Shown piece by piece: positions 23,602 to 35,047 of a DNA stretch of 64,000 bases (within the stretch, counting starts at the first letter, position 1; every line of letters starts with the position of its first letter). The translations under genes were made by a program, and so were the position numbers. Source of the stretch: Simmondsia chinensis (taxonomy: Eukaryota; Streptophyta; Magnoliopsida; Caryophyllales; Simmondsiaceae); assembly GCA_018398585.1 (NCBI GenBank), contig JAGTTD010000011.1, positions 8,617,001 to 8,681,000 on the forward strand, in the 5' to 3' direction. Under the pieces are notes generated by a model that made no database searches, was not told the DNA's origin, and saw only the letters and a program-made list of their open reading frames with translations.

Positions 23602-24342
23602 ATGTATGCTCAATCTCTTCAAGTTTCCAACAAGACTACACTCTTTGTTAAGGGTTCCGAGACTCTCTATCCCATCACCGAAGATGTTCTCCGCTGAGTC
23701 TTCTCTCCGTTTGGTTGCATTAAGGAAATTAAGTACACCTTAGTGACTTCCTTAAGAGTTGAAGTTCACGTAACATACACCTCAAGGAAGGATGCCGAAA
23801 ACGCTTGCAAATGTTTGCATGGAAAAGACCTCTTCAAGTATTGTTGTAAGATGGATATTCAAATCTCCATGCCATATAAAGAAGACATAGCCAAGGGACA
23901 AGCCAGTGCAACCACGTGTTCATTCAAGAAGAAGCAAGATGAGGACCGCAATGAGTTCAACTCTATCCTTGGGCACTTAACAGCAACCGTGGACTCCTTG
24001 TTCGAAGATTTAAAGAAATGTGAAAAGAACACTAGTCGTGACATCATAATGATTGAAGACACCAGGAGAAACTACGAGGAGCTCGAAGATGGCCTTGATG
24101 AGGAAGTGGACATAATAACCGTTGAGGAGAGTAAATTGGTTGAAGAATCCATGCTTGAAGAATCAACCAAGCCAAATCTAGCTGCTACATTGGAGTCTGA
24201 AGATGACTTTGATGAAGACACCGTGACTAACAATGTGGACGTTGACATCATTATAGACACAACGGATGAGATGTTGGCAGAGCAGCAAGTAAATAACAGT
24301 CCTCAACCTGACTTAGGCGCAGTGCAGCGATCTGAGGCATAA
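23602..24342 (+). pseudogene. Captured PTB-like RRM ORF in element E
   Basis: One frame of about 247 codons from ATG at 23602 with a single TGA at 23695-23697. The first 90 residues look like a polypyrimidine-tract-binding-protein RRM: the LYPITEDVLR helix, then VFSPFGCIKEIKY, VEVHVTYTSRKDAENAC and GKDLFKYCCKMDIQIS. These correspond in order to RNP2-side helix, loop, RNP1-like strand, helix 2 and last strand. The remaining 130 residues are acidic (many Glu/Asp, repeated EESK/EESM motifs), may form coil, and match no family I know. The TGA sits where Arg (CGA) would be expected. Similarity to PTB is by recognition, not alignment. Confidence 0.65.
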
Positions 24343-24746
24343 GGAACCGAAAATATAACCGCACAATAGTCCACAAAAAGAGAAGACTAATTGAGGAAAG
24401 ACCTCTGTAGACAGCCACTATGCAAAAGCATGTCAAGCACAACATCTCAAGCCTAAGATCACAGGGAGAGACATCAAGAAGAACAAGGTCAAGGCAGGGG
24501 TGTGGGAGCGAATTCCTCGGACCGGAATTGGCACAAGAAGTGCCACTCATACGAACCTACCTCGTTTTTGTTTGTTTGTAAGGCAAGGGATCAGGTAGGA
24601 AACATGTAGTATACTCAAGTACTTAATAGATAATACGATGTAATAGATCGAAGTACTTAGCATGTGAAACTAGTAATATATGTACTAGGGAAATATACAT
24701 GTAATCATTAAAAGCTAATATCATTCTTGAGGACAAGAACAAACTG
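24343..24746 (+). other. 3' untranslated part of element E
   Basis: About 400 bp with no significant ORF, ending in the polypurine tract AAGGGGAAGGGA at 24747-24758. Nothing else recognised. Confidence 0.6.
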
Positions 24747-24759
24747 AAGGGGAAGGGAT

Positions 24760-25265
24760 TGTCACGATCCTTATCCTTGGCCCAAATCCAGTACCGGCCC
24801 AGCCCAACCGAATATTCTAGAAAGCACATAAAAAATATCTTAGCATTTAACTTAGGCATATATACGGTTTTCCCGCCTTTTTCCCTTGTGATTTTCCACA
24901 CGTGACATTGGAAAGGCCACACGTTGCCTTGATGCTTAGAGTGTATTTTATTAGGTTCATGTATTGGCTTAGTAGGTTAATGTTCTTGTTTACTATAAAT
25001 ATGAGCTCTTAGAATGTAATCATCACCCAATTATGAAATCAATCAAATATTAAGAGTAATCCTTTTGCTTTTTCTCATCTCTAATATTCTCTTTATCATC
25101 TAAACTCTAACTTTTTTTCTCATCTCATATTCTAAGTCTATTTCTCTTCCTCATCTAAACTCTATTTCATCATCACGAGCCTTGGTTCTTCTCATCTAAA
25201 CTCTATTTCACCATCACAAGCCTTGGCTCGTGAATATCCCGCCATCAACTCTCTGGTTTGTGACA
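24760..25265 (+). repeat. 3' LTR of element E
   Basis: 506 bp. It is longer than the 5' LTR mainly because of a duplication of a CATCTAAACTCTATTTCA-CCATCACRAGCCTTGG block near 25155-25225. Followed by the TTTGA target duplication. Confidence 0.9.
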
Positions 25266-25270
25266 TTTGA

Positions 25271-25409
25271 AAAAATACAATGTAATAATTGTTCAATGCC
25301 TTAAATAAGGAGGTAAAAGTAGAAAATGTTTACACAACTGTCTATCGAAAAAGTGGCAAGGCATTGTGTAAGGAAAATATGAAAAGTGACAACCTCTTGC
25401 ATTGTATTG
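25271..25409. other. Host spacer between E and F
   Basis: 139 bp AT-rich sequence, no features. Together with 22917-22953 it formed one continuous site before element E inserted. Confidence 0.6.
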
Positions 25410-26450
25410 TGATAACTCCAAAAACAGCATCCAAACAAGTGACACATGGCCATCCGGACGCGGGTGCATCTCTGACTGAGATGCACCATTGGAGGCCGAC
25501 CTTGGAACTTCGCTTTCAACCTAGAAGAAAGGAGCGTATCCCACAAACAGGACACATCCCGGAATCCGAGTAGAAGAAGAAGGAAGTGCGGCCACCCAGA
25601 CGCGGGTGCGTCTCGGACCGAGATGCACCCTCGGAGGTCGCCTTCGAAACTCCACTTTCGACTTAGAAGAACGCAGTGCATCTCACCGACAGGACATGTC
25701 CCAGAAGCCAAGTAGAAGTAGAAGGAAACGTGCCCAACCGAACGCAGGTGCATCTCAGGCCCAGATGCACCCTCGGAGGCCGACTTCGGAACTCCGATTA
25801 CACATGAGAAGACATAGACGCATCAGACCAATAGGGAGCATTCCGACCCCAGATAGTCTCGTGACAACACCTCAACGGAGCACACGTCTTGTCGCTAAAC
25901 GGGCATCTCGCCCCGAGATGCCAGCTCCCCAGAGGGCCTGACCAACGAAAACTACCCGATGCTTTGGTTAAACAGAAGACATCTCGAAGCTTGGGACCCA
26001 AAGAATCTCGTGATGACACCCCAACGCAATGCCCGCCTCTGCTTTCGAAAGGCATCTCGCCCCGAGATGTCCGGTTCCCCGAGGGCCCGACCTAGACAAC
26101 TTCCTGATACCACGATTCAGATAGGACACTACCCGGAGTCGCAGGTCCAAAGACCGAGGGTATCTCGCCCCTGGTTCCATACTGGGCGAAGTACACCCCC
26201 TACAAAGCATAGCTCTTCGGGGAAAAACTCTATAAATAGGGCTCAGAACCCTAAAGAAAGAACAAACTCACTGCTCCCCCTTCATAATCCTCTAAAAGAC
26301 CCCCAGAGCAGTGACACCTCCGCCCCCCGATTTTTATTTCCATTTCACTTGCAATATCATAAAAAATCCTTGTAATAAAACAGTAAATTAATAAAAATTT
26401 AATAAAGGGTCTGAGTTTGGCCCTCCAATAAAAGAACTTGTACCAAAACA
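25410..26450 (+). repeat. 5' LTR of Tat element F
   Basis: 1041 bp from TGATAACTCC to CCAAAACA. U3 contains about three 140-bp tandem units, each with a GGTGCATCTC..GAGATGCACC palindrome, and further palindromes at about 25910 and 26055. A TCTATAAATAGGGCT TATA box is near 26230-26244. Confidence 0.9.
25446..25820. repeat. 140-bp tandem repeats in F LTR U3
   Basis: Three units starting near 25446, 25589 and 25731. Each begins with a CGGACGCGGGTGCATCTC-like block and a dyad, then CCTCGGAGGYCG and GAAGAA..ATCCCAC. The same set is present, partly deleted, in the 3' LTR (38050-38390). Confidence 0.85.
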
Positions 26451-26470
26451 GTTGGCATTTTCTGCGGAAA

Positions 26471-27600
26471 ATGGAAACTTTTCCTCAAAATAGCTCTACA
26501 GGATCTCCCCCTCCTCGAGGCAGTTAGGAGATTAGTACATCACTCACAGCCAACTTCACAAGCTTCGCACGCTAATCATGCAGCTCACTGATTGTGACAA
26601 CTCTAGCAAGACCTCGCTGCATCCCGCACCACTGAACCTAGATGTGGTCGTCGAATTTCTTGCCTCCACGGAGCGTAGAAGAAACCGGAACCAGTAAGAA
26701 GAGAGAGAGAAAAGATGCCTCACCGCCCCTACAAGCCCGGGAATGCCCCAACACGAGCTCCTCCCTCGCTCGAGGTGGGACTCAGACACCGACTGAGAAG
26801 GAGTGACGCTTGGGCTTATTAGGGAGAATTCCTATCACCAATTCACCCTTCACCCCTCGCATACTCGCCGCCCCCATGGGGAAAGTGAAGATGCTGAATT
26901 TGGAGTTGTTCGACGGGACGCATGACCCGGATGACCACGTCTCAGGATTTGCGGCACGGTTTTACATACAAGGCGCTTCTGAGGACATGTGGTGCAAATG
27001 TTTCTCTGCCACCCTCAAAGGCATGGCTTAGGCCTGGTTTGCCTCTCTCCCCAATGGGTCCATACGAAGCTTTAAGGAGCTATCCGAGAAATTCACTCGC
27101 CACTTCCTCAGTAACAAAAGCAAAAAGAAGACCGCGGCCCAATTGATCCAGCTACAACAAGCCGAGGGTGAGCCCTTGAGGGTGTTTTTGTGATGATTTT
27201 CAAAAGCATTGATCAGTATCCCAAATCTGGCTGATCAAACTGGCATTACCACCATCATCAATGGACTCCGGAACAGCGATTCAAGTTCTTTCTCGCTAAG
27301 GTTCTCCCCACGACTGTGGACAAGTACATCATCGCTGAAGATGTGATGGAAAAAACAAAGCCTCCTAGGCACGAGTACAAAAAACTTGAACCGCATGCCC
27401 CGGGCTTTAACACAAAGAATGAAAGGACAATAAAGAATGTGAGGGGGATCTGTAATCCGAGTCATAGGAGACCCCCCGGGATGCTCTTGGAGGTTTGGAA
27501 ATCGAAGGCAGGACGGGACTAAGCTCCCACAGGCCCAGTAGCACAACGTGGCCCGAACCCATGGTACGAGTACCACGAATCCTCGGGACAAGATACTAAG
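26471..27600 (+). pseudogene. Tat F gag remnant
   Basis: A likely start ATG at 26471 is followed by early stops. The gag core is in frame at 26810-27195: PFTPRILAAP, LELFDGTHDPDDHVSGF, and WFASLPNGSIRSFKELSEKF in the neighbouring frame. An interrupting TAG stands where a Gln/Trp-type codon is expected near 27029. The downstream part to about 27600 is frameshifted, and the usual C-terminal knuckle appears only as an HDT(K/E)DCR-like remnant near 27585-27610. Confidence 0.8.
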
Positions 27601-27896
27601 GACTGTCGAGTACTCTGATATCGGACAGACGAATTAGGGAAGAAGGGTGATCTTAGAAAATTCATGGATATGAAGAAACTCAAGCCCAGAACTTCTAGAC
27701 CCGCCCATGAGGAGCCGAACAACGCTCCTCACGCGCCAAAACATGTGATCGCAGCCATAAAACAAAAACGGGAGGACACGAGTCTCGGCGCTGCGGAGAG
27801 AAGAGGAGGCAAAGTCAAAAAATGTTGACCCTTGACCTTCTCGCAAGAAGATCTTGAAAACGTCAGAACTCCGCATGAAGATCCTAGGTCGTCACC

Positions 27897-28196
27897 ATGG
27901 ACGTCCGTCACTACTCCCTCAAATGGGTCTTGGTGGATCAAGGAAGTTCGGTCAACATACTTTTCCTCCATTGCTTTGAACAAATGGGAATACCGCTAGA
28001 GGAGTTGCTACCCACTACCGAGACCCTAGCAGGATTCTCCGGAGGGGTGGTTGATTCGCTAGGCACCATAAAACTCAATATCCTGCTGGGAAGTGCAGAA
28101 CAAAGATATGCACTTAATGCTGAATTTTATGTTGCGGCCGCTCGCTTGGCGCTCAACACCATCCTAGGATGCCCGATGCTGAATTCATTAGGCTAG
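27897..28196 (+). pseudogene. Tat F aspartic protease
   Basis: Frame of about 99 codons. LVDQGSSVNILF carries the pepsin-type active site with the catalytic D kept but the next S changed to Q (families have D-x-G-S-S-x-N-I-L). It then reads LAGFSGGVVDSLGTIKLNI and ALNTILGCPMLNSLG, the conserved ILG flap end. The segment follows gag and precedes RT as expected. Confidence 0.82.
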
Positions 28197-28399
28197 GCGC
28201 CGTGGTGTTGAGTTACCACCTCGCCATGAAATTTGAAACCGACGAAGGAGGCACCATGACCGTGAGAGGTTGTCAGCAAACATCCCGCAGATGCTGTCAC
28301 GCCCAAGACGTACCCGAGATAGGGGAGACAATAAGTAGAGAAAAGATGGGTTAACCGTCAAAGTCGAGATAGGACTAGGGAAACCGGTCCAGGGTGGGA

Positions 28400-29237
28400 C
28401 ACAGTCAAGCGCGGATATGAAGGACCAGATCCAGCAAGTGCTTCGACAGTACCGGGAAGTCTTCGCGTATTCCGCAGATGAAATGCCGGGGATAGATAAT
28501 CGAATCATCAGCCATCGTCTGAATGTTTCGCCCGAAAAGAAGCCAAAACAAAAGAAGGGTAACTTCTGTGCCTAATGAAACAGGGTTATAAGCGAAGAAG
28601 TACAGAAACTCCTAAAGCCAACTTCATACGAAAAGTGTTGCACCTGGATTGGTTAGCAAATGTGGTCCTGATGAAGAAGCCAAACAGAAGCTGGCGGATG
28701 TGCATGGACTTCGCCGACCTGAATAAAGCTTACCCGAAGGACTCGTTCCACCTTCCCAAGATAGACCAGCTGGTTGACTCTAAGGCGGGGAACGAGTTGT
28801 TTAGTTGCCTGGTTGCCTTCTCCAGATATCACTAGATCACAATGGACCCGGAGGACGAGGAGAAGACGTCTTTCATCACCCACGAGGGCATGTACCAACG
28901 CTTGGTGAGCCACGTCTTTCGGTAACAGATAGGGAAGAGGTTGGAGGTGTACGTCGACGATATGATCATAAAAAGCAAGAGGGCCTCCGATCACATAGAT
29001 GACTTGAAAAAGACTCTGGAAACGCTTAAGGCTCACGAGATGTGTCTGAATCTGGACAAATGCAAGTTCGCGGTCCTGGGAGGAAAATTCTTGGGCTTCA
29101 TCGTGAGTGAAAGAGGGATAGAGGCCAATACTGCCAAGATAGATGCCATGCCCAAGATGGAAACCTCAAAAACCCCGAGGGATATTCAAAAGCTGGCTGG
29201 CTATCTCGCGCACTCAATAGGTTCGTCAGCCGATTAG
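28400..29237 (+). pseudogene. Tat F reverse transcriptase
   Basis: Pieces in order: VVLMKKPNRSWRMCMDFADLNKAYPKD (28660-28745), FHLPKIDQLVDSKAGNELF (28750-28805), a degraded MP/FGL segment, then MEVYVDDMIIKSKRASDH with the intact YVDD catalytic motif (28941-28995). Next are LNLDKCKFAVLGGKFLGFIVSERGIEANTAKIDAM and IQKLAGYLAHS. Frames shift near 28575, 28830 and 28940. Confidence 0.9.
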
Positions 29238-29740
29238 CAGTTTGATCTTTCCCCTTCTTTAAAGTATTACGGAGAAGAGAGGCCTTCAACTAGGACGAAA
29301 CTTGTGAACAAGCCCTCTGAGAACTCAAGGAACACTTGGCTAAGCTTCCGATCATGTCCAAACCGATCCCGGGAGAGGACTAAATCTTTTACGTCTCGGC
29401 ATCAAATGACATGGTGAGCGCCGTGTTAATATCCGAAAGGGAAGGATTCCAGTTGCCGATCTACTTTGCGGGTCAGATATTGAGGGACGACGAGACAAAG
29501 TACTCCCACATCGACCAAGTGCCTATGCAGTCATCATAGCTGCGACCCTACTTTCAGGCACACCATATTCGAATATGGACCCACCAGCCCTTGCAGAAAT
29601 CTCTCCAATGGTTGGAGTGCTCGGGAAGAATGCTATCCTGGGCGGTCAAGCTCTCCGAGTATGACATCCTGTTCGAGTCATGGACCACAATCAAGGCGCA
29701 GGCCCTAGCCGACTTCTTAGCAGAATGCTCATTCACCAAT
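29238..29740 (+). pseudogene. Tat F RNase H (first, decayed)
   Basis: The N-terminal half is scrambled by frameshifts. The end is readable as WLECSGRMLSWAVKLSEYDI then KAQALADFLAE, the usual tether that leads to the second RNase H in Tat elements. Confidence 0.75.
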
Positions 29741-29769
29741 GTGGCGTCACCAAGCTCTGAACAGCGAGA

Positions 29770-30136
29770 TGCCCCGGAAGGATCATGGAAGCTGTGCGTA
29801 GACGGATCTTCCAACAGCCAAGGGAGTGGTGCAGACATTCTACTCATCTCGCCTAAAAGGCAACACTTCCCTTACTCCTTGAAGTTCAAGTTCAGAACTA
29901 GTAACAACGAGGCCGAGTACGAAGCACTTTTCCACAGATTGGGAATGGCCCGAAAGGTAGGGGCACGCCAGGTGGAGGTATTCAGCAACTCTCAGCTGGT
30001 TGTCAAGCAGGTCCAAGGGATTTACGGAGCACAAAGCACCGCCATGAAAGAGTATTTGGAAGTGGTGAACAAAGAAGTGAAAACTTTCTCTTTCGTCCGA
30101 ATCCACCTCATACCGAGAACCGAGAAGTCAAAGTAG
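29770..30136 (+). pseudogene. Tat F additional archaeal-like RNase H
   Basis: WKLCVDGSSNSQGSGADI holds the first catalytic D. It continues with SNNEAEYEALFHRLGMARKVGARQVEVFSNSQLVVKQVQG, where E is the second acidic residue and VFSNSQLV stands where the family has FSDSQLV: the third catalytic D has become N. A second RNase H of this kind is known mainly from Tat-lineage gypsy elements and is the main lineage marker here. Confidence 0.88.
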
Positions 30137-30269
30137 ACGAGCTCAATCGGATCGCCAGCCCAGAGACGGAGGAGAAAGGACTAGAACCCTCCATTCGAAT
30201 AGATCCAAACATCGTGTTGAAGCTTTCCTCAGCTCAAGGGAATCGCTCAAATTCAGTACCTGAACAACT

Positions 30270-31468
30270 GGCGACGTCCCCTCATCGAGTTCATAGAAAA
30301 TGAAACGCTGCCTGAAGACCAGCTAGAGATGAAGCACATCCGAAGGTGTGCACCATGGTTAGCGATAGTCGACGAGGACCTCTGCAAGTGATCATTCGTA
30401 CACCCCCTATTGAAGTGCGTTGGAGAAGAGGAAGAGAAGTACGTCATACGAGAAGTCCACGAAGGCATTTGCGGATAGCACATAGGCCACCAAGCTTTGA
30501 CTAACAAAGCTCCACAGTTAGGATACTATTGGTCCACCATGAAGAAAGATGCGATGGATCTCGTCCAAAAGTGTGGGAAATGCCAAAAGCATGCTTTGAT
30601 AATTCACGTACTTGCCTCTCTATTACAGCCCATACTCAAACCCATTCCTTTCGCTCATAGGGGAATGGACATCTCGGGACCGTACCCCAAAGCAACTGAA
30701 CAACAAAAGTACATCATTGTCGTTGTAGACTATTTTAGCAAATGGTTAGAAAAGCCTGTTGCACGGATCACAGACAAGGCCGTCCAGCGCTTCCTCTGGA
30801 AGGAAATCATCACTCAATACGGGATCCCACAAGTCCTAGTCGCTGACAATGACACTCAATTCAGCTCCTGGAGGTTCCGTGACCATTGTCAGGGTCTAGG
30901 AATTTAGATACACTATGCCGCCGTGGTGCATCCCCAAAGCAACGGACAGGTGGAATCAGCAAACAAGCACATATTGACAGGTCTAAAGCAGCGCTTGGAT
31001 GAAGCGGAAGGAAATTGGGCAAAGAAGTTACCCAGCGTGTTATGGGCCTACCAGACGACGACAAGCAATGCCAGGGAGACCTCGTTCAACTTGGTATACG
31101 GCACAGAGACAGTACTACCAGTAGAAATAGGAGAACCCAATCTCCAAATTCGAGGCTACGACTAGGAGTGCAACGAAGAAGCACTGAGACAATCGTTGAA
31201 CAAGATGGAGGAAACCCGTGAAAGCGCGCTGGTCAGGATGATCATTCAAAACCAGAAAATGGCAAAGTACTTCAACTCCAAAACCAAAAGAAGAGCCTTT
31301 CAAGACGGAGAGTTGGTACTAAGACGAACAGAGTCGGCCGGACATCACCACAGAAAGCTAGGGTCATACCAAGTCTCTCGGACGACCAGGGAAGGAGCAT
31401 ATTGCCTGCGACGACTAGACGGGACCCTGCTCCCACGAACAGGGAATATTTTGAACATGAGAAAATAA
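30270..31468 (+). pseudogene. Tat F integrase
   Basis: GYYWSTMKKDAMDLVQKCGKCQKH is the HHCC zinc-binding end. GMDISGPYPKATEQQKYIIVVVDYFSKW carries the first D of the core, QVLVADNDTQFSS the second, and HPQSNGQVESANKHILTGLK the Glu. The C-terminal part is at 31196-31468 (KFYNSKTKRR-like, GELVLRRTESAGHH, KLGSYQVSRTTREGAYCLRRLDG). Stops are at 30906 and 31165, with a frame change near 30480. Confidence 0.9.
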
Positions 31469-31469
31469 T

Positions 31470-31740
31470 TTGTGTAAAAAACTGGTCAAGGTGAATGAAG
31501 AAATATTCCGTCTTTCGTAAAAGCTTTTTTTCCTCCAAAAAAAAAAAAAATATATAATAATATATATAAAAAGACAGCCAAAAAATCAAATCCCAAAAAA
31601 AATCGGACAAAACAAAAAAATTTATATATATATACACACACACACACATACACACAAAAATAAAAAAGAGATAAGTAATCAAAGCAACAATCGTAGTTAA
31701 TAAATATATCAAAAACGATAAATGAACACTGCAAACGTTT
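31470..31740. other. Low-complexity A-rich spacer after integrase
   Basis: A-rich sequence with a (TA)n stretch and an ACACACAC stretch at about 31620-31660. No ORF in the element sense strand. Confidence 0.6.
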
Positions 31741-31759
31741 GTGCCATGAGACTTTCCAA

Positions 31760-32660
31760 AACATTTGGTACAAACGCTTAAGCCGTGAGGGCCGGTCGCA
31801 GCGAGCATACCTCGTTGGTCTTGCCCACGACCCACTGAGTCCATAAGCGTTTAAATCGTAAGTCCTTCTGAGGAAGGGAGGTTCTATACGCTTCAGCCGT
31901 GAGGGCAATCCGCATTAGGCAATCAAACCACTGGTCTCACCCACAGCTCCTCAAAGCCTGGGGATCCATCCGCCGCAAACTAAGCCCATTGGTCTGTCCG
32001 CTGCAAACTATACCCGTAAGCCCTGATGGCTCTGTACACCTGCTGGATGAAAAGCCTATTGGTCCGTCTGTGGCAAACTATACGCGTAAGCCCGGATGGC
32101 TTTGTACACCAGTTGGATGAAAACCCCATTGGTCCATCCGCGGCAAACTATACCCGTAAGCTTGGATGGCTTTGTACACCGGTTGGATGAAAAGCTCGTT
32201 GGTCCGTCCGCTGCAAATTAAGCTGTGAGGGTAGTCTATAACAAGTGTGTGCACCACGTCGGTCTTGTGCACAGGCCCCCTCAAGCCTGTGGATCCATCG
32301 GCGGCAAATGCAGACCGTAAGCCCGTAGGCCCGTCCACAGCAAACACAGACTGCAAGCCCGTAGGTTCGTCTGCGTCAGGCTAAAGCTCGTGGATCCGTC
32401 CGCGGTAAACACAAATCATCAGCCCGTAGGTCCATCAGTGGCAAGCTAAAGCCCGTGGAACCGTCCATGGCAAACGCAAACTGTAAGTCCGTGGCACCTT
32501 CTGCGGTAGGAGACGAACCTGTGGATCCTTCGGCGACAAACGAAAATCGTAAGTACATGGCACCGCCAGCGGCAGGATATGGACCCATGGATCCTTCCAC
32601 GGTGAACGAAAACCATAAGTCCGTGGCACCGCCCGCGGCAGGATATAAGTTCGTAGATCT
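31760..32660. repeat. Satellite-like tandem arrays in Tat F
   Basis: Two linked arrays. Array 1 (about 31985-32215) has a 70-bp unit with AACTATACSCGTAAGC starting at 32006, 32076 and 32146. Array 2 (about 32270-32660) has a 66-bp unit with GTAAGTCCGTGGCACC-type starts at 32483, 32549 and 32615. Both share the GGTCCGTCCGCGGCAAAC core, so one probably gave rise to the other. A diverged pair of longer units precedes them at about 31760-31950 (CGCTTAAGCCGTGAGGGC). Tandem repeats in the 3' untranslated part are known for Tat/Ogre elements and can seed satellites. Confidence 0.85.
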
Positions 32661-34141
32661 ATTCATGACAAGCTAACCCGTTTTTGACAGGTAACGCGCC
32701 ATGACTCGCAAACAGAAGCCCACTCGAAGTGGAGAAATCTGTGCAAACCGTAAGCCCACTCAATGCAGGTGATGTGTGAAGTCACATGCCCCCACATAAG
32801 CTGGGGGACCTCACAGAGCTACGCAAGCTGAAGGCCCGCACGCAACTACGCAAGGTGAAGGCCCGCACGCAATAACGCAAGCCAGGAGCCCGCAAAGGGC
32901 AATGCAAGTCACAAGCTCACGAATGACGAGGCAAGATGCTGATCCGCAAGGCAATGAACCTCCTCGAAGCATGATAAGTACCCATAATTAGTCAAAAAAC
33001 CAGCAAGATACCAAAGAAAAGCAGAAGGGTAGATAGGCATTACACTAACATATGACGAATTACATCCTGGGTACAACCGTTCCTTCCACATGCAAAATAC
33101 ATTTGAAAACAAGGACCGGACTACCAAAAACTAGTCCAAAAAGAGACTACCAATGGATGCTCTAAAGGCTAACTTATCTTTCACCTCCGACAAAGCAAAA
33201 GGGGGGGACAGAAAGAAAAGAACGGAACAAAGCCCTACTGAGGAGGGGCAGAAGGAGTGGCTTTCGAGGTGTTCGACGATGGGGCGGAGCCGAGCCTTCC
33301 TCCTTTCACATCCTCAACAACGAAACAACAAACTTCCTCGAGAAACGAGATCCCAAGACTCGGCTCGAAGAGCTTCGCTTTCCTTACCGCTGGGCTGACT
33401 CCCCGGTCAAAACCCTTCCAATATTGATCAACACCGTGGTCTCAAAACTCTGGGCCTTTCTTGAATTTAGCGACAATGTGAGCAACTTGCTCTAGGAATC
33501 GAGAGACGATGGCATCTTGCTCAGACACACGAAGCTCTAACTCTCGGAACCGGGCATCCAGTCCCACGATACGCGCATGTAGCACCGAGTTAGCCAAACA
33601 AAGCTCCCCAGCTTCCTATTTGCCCCGTCTCCAACTTGAAATGGCAAACACCAACCGCGCAAGAAGCTGAAAAAAATAAAACACACAGAAAGCCAGAGTT
33701 AGAAAAGACAAGAAAAGCAATCAGATATAACACAAAAGACGACAATAACACGATAAGCTTCCTGGGAAAGAAAGATTGGCGCATTCTCAGAAGGCATCAT
33801 GGACAGACACGCTGCGTCCGTGGGCAACCGTGCGCACATTCCCCAACAAGCTTTTGTGTCACTCGAGAAGGCAGAGCCGTGGGGAATCATAGAAGAAGCG
33901 GCTCCCCCGAAGTCCGGAGTGTACGGTCCAAAGCCTTCCACACCCACGACAGGTCCGAGAACGTCGCCGTTTTCCCCCTCAGAACTAAAGAAGATGATGG
34001 CCTTTGCGGGTCATAAAAAACGCCAATAATCCCTTCAAGGTCCGGCCTAGAAGCGGGGCACCTAGTCTCGGGGAAATACACATCAAGGCCCCCAAATAGA
34101 GAAGGCATAAGCTCCATCACATTCGAACGTGAAGATCCCGT

Positions 34142-34176
34142 ACCCCCCCCACCCACCCACCCACCCACCCACCCAC
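34142..34176. repeat. (CCCA)n microsatellite
   Basis: About eight CCCA units following a short C-run. Confidence 0.95.
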
Positions 34177-34572
34177 TCCGGGATCAGGGAGTCCCACCAT
34201 GGCCGCCAGAATCCCCGTCGGGACGACAGACTCCAACATCACCTCACCGCTAGCCGCCATCCCAGGATGAGGCATGCAAGCGTCAAATGAATCCGGGATC
34301 ACCTCTCCTTGACTGTTGCATGGACGTTTGGCAGCCCGTGAAGCAGAAGAATCAGTTGAAGGGTCTGGAGTTGGAGCAATCGCTGACGCCCCCCACTACG
34401 ATAGGCAAAGCAAGCACCAGCGGAACCGAAGCGGGACCACGCTCCTCGGAAGGATTTGACAGAGGAAACATACCAGCAACATTGACACTTCGCTAACTCA
34501 TCTGCAAAAAAAAAAGACACAAGGAATAAAAAGAGAGAAGGTCAGTATAATATAGTAAACTAGAGAGGAGGA

Positions 34573-34598
34573 GGGGGGGGGGGGGGGGGGGGGGGGGG
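34573..34598. repeat. G26 homopolymer
   Basis: 26 consecutive G within the Tat F 3' region. On the antisense gene strand it reads as C. Confidence 0.9.
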
Positions 34599-35008
34599 AG
34601 GGAAGGGGAGAGGCACGTATAACATGTGTACAAAAAAAAAAAAAAAAAACCCAAAATCAATCAAACGAACAAACATGAGCAAAAATCACAAGTGAACAAA
34701 CTAGCGCTATTTCCTGCTCGACTAGCTCTTTAGAAAGGCTTTTGGGAAAGCCAGGCCTTAACTGGTGCTATTTCCTGCTCGAGTAGCTCTTTAGAAGAAG
34801 CTATGAATCTCCGGCCCGCGGAGTTCTTGTCAAAATAATGAACAATCTGCTTTTCGTGGGAAGTCAGGAGGCTCCCTTTTGTTAAGCGCTGGCGTTGCAG
34901 CGTACCCCACGTCATTGAGAATGATGGGGCGAAGGGAGGTTTGATCCAAACAAATTTGTTCTCCCAGTTCTTCACGTTAGTAGAGTTGTGCTTCACAAAG
35001 GCAAACCA

Positions 35009-35010
<2 letters not shown>

Positions 35011-35045
<35 letters not shown>
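35011..35045. repeat. C35 homopolymer
   Basis: 35 consecutive C, interrupting the antisense gypsy-type gene between its conserved domain and the VKNWENKF segment. Confidence 0.9.

Positions 35046-35047
<2 letters not shown>

Larger units (their letters stand above)
22959..25265 (+). mobile_element. Short non-autonomous LTR element E (2.3 kb)
   Basis: LTRs at 22959-23416 and 24760-25265, both starting TGTCACGATCCTT and ending TTTGTGACA or the like. A tRNA-Met primer site is at 23420, a polypurine tract at 24747-24758, and a perfect 5-bp target duplication TTTGA at 22954-22958 and 25266-25270. Inside is only one ORF, with no protease, RT or integrase. It must rely on another element for reverse transcription. 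The ORF resembles a host RNA-binding protein, not gag. Confidence 0.93.

Noticed and set aside
25301..25753. 150-residue ORF in the Tat LTR on the minus strand
   Set aside because: It follows the 140-bp tandem units and palindromes of U3, and similar ORFs recur in the 3' LTR for the same reason.
31272..31908. 190- and 140-residue minus-strand ORFs rich in Phe, Tyr and Cys
   Set aside because: They run antisense to the integrase end and across an A-rich spacer. There are no conserved domains and the composition is that of translated low complexity.
31985..32660. CRISPR-like repeat-spacer array
   Set aside because: Units are contiguous tandem repeats of 66-70 bp without unique spacers, and the context is a plant retrotransposon.
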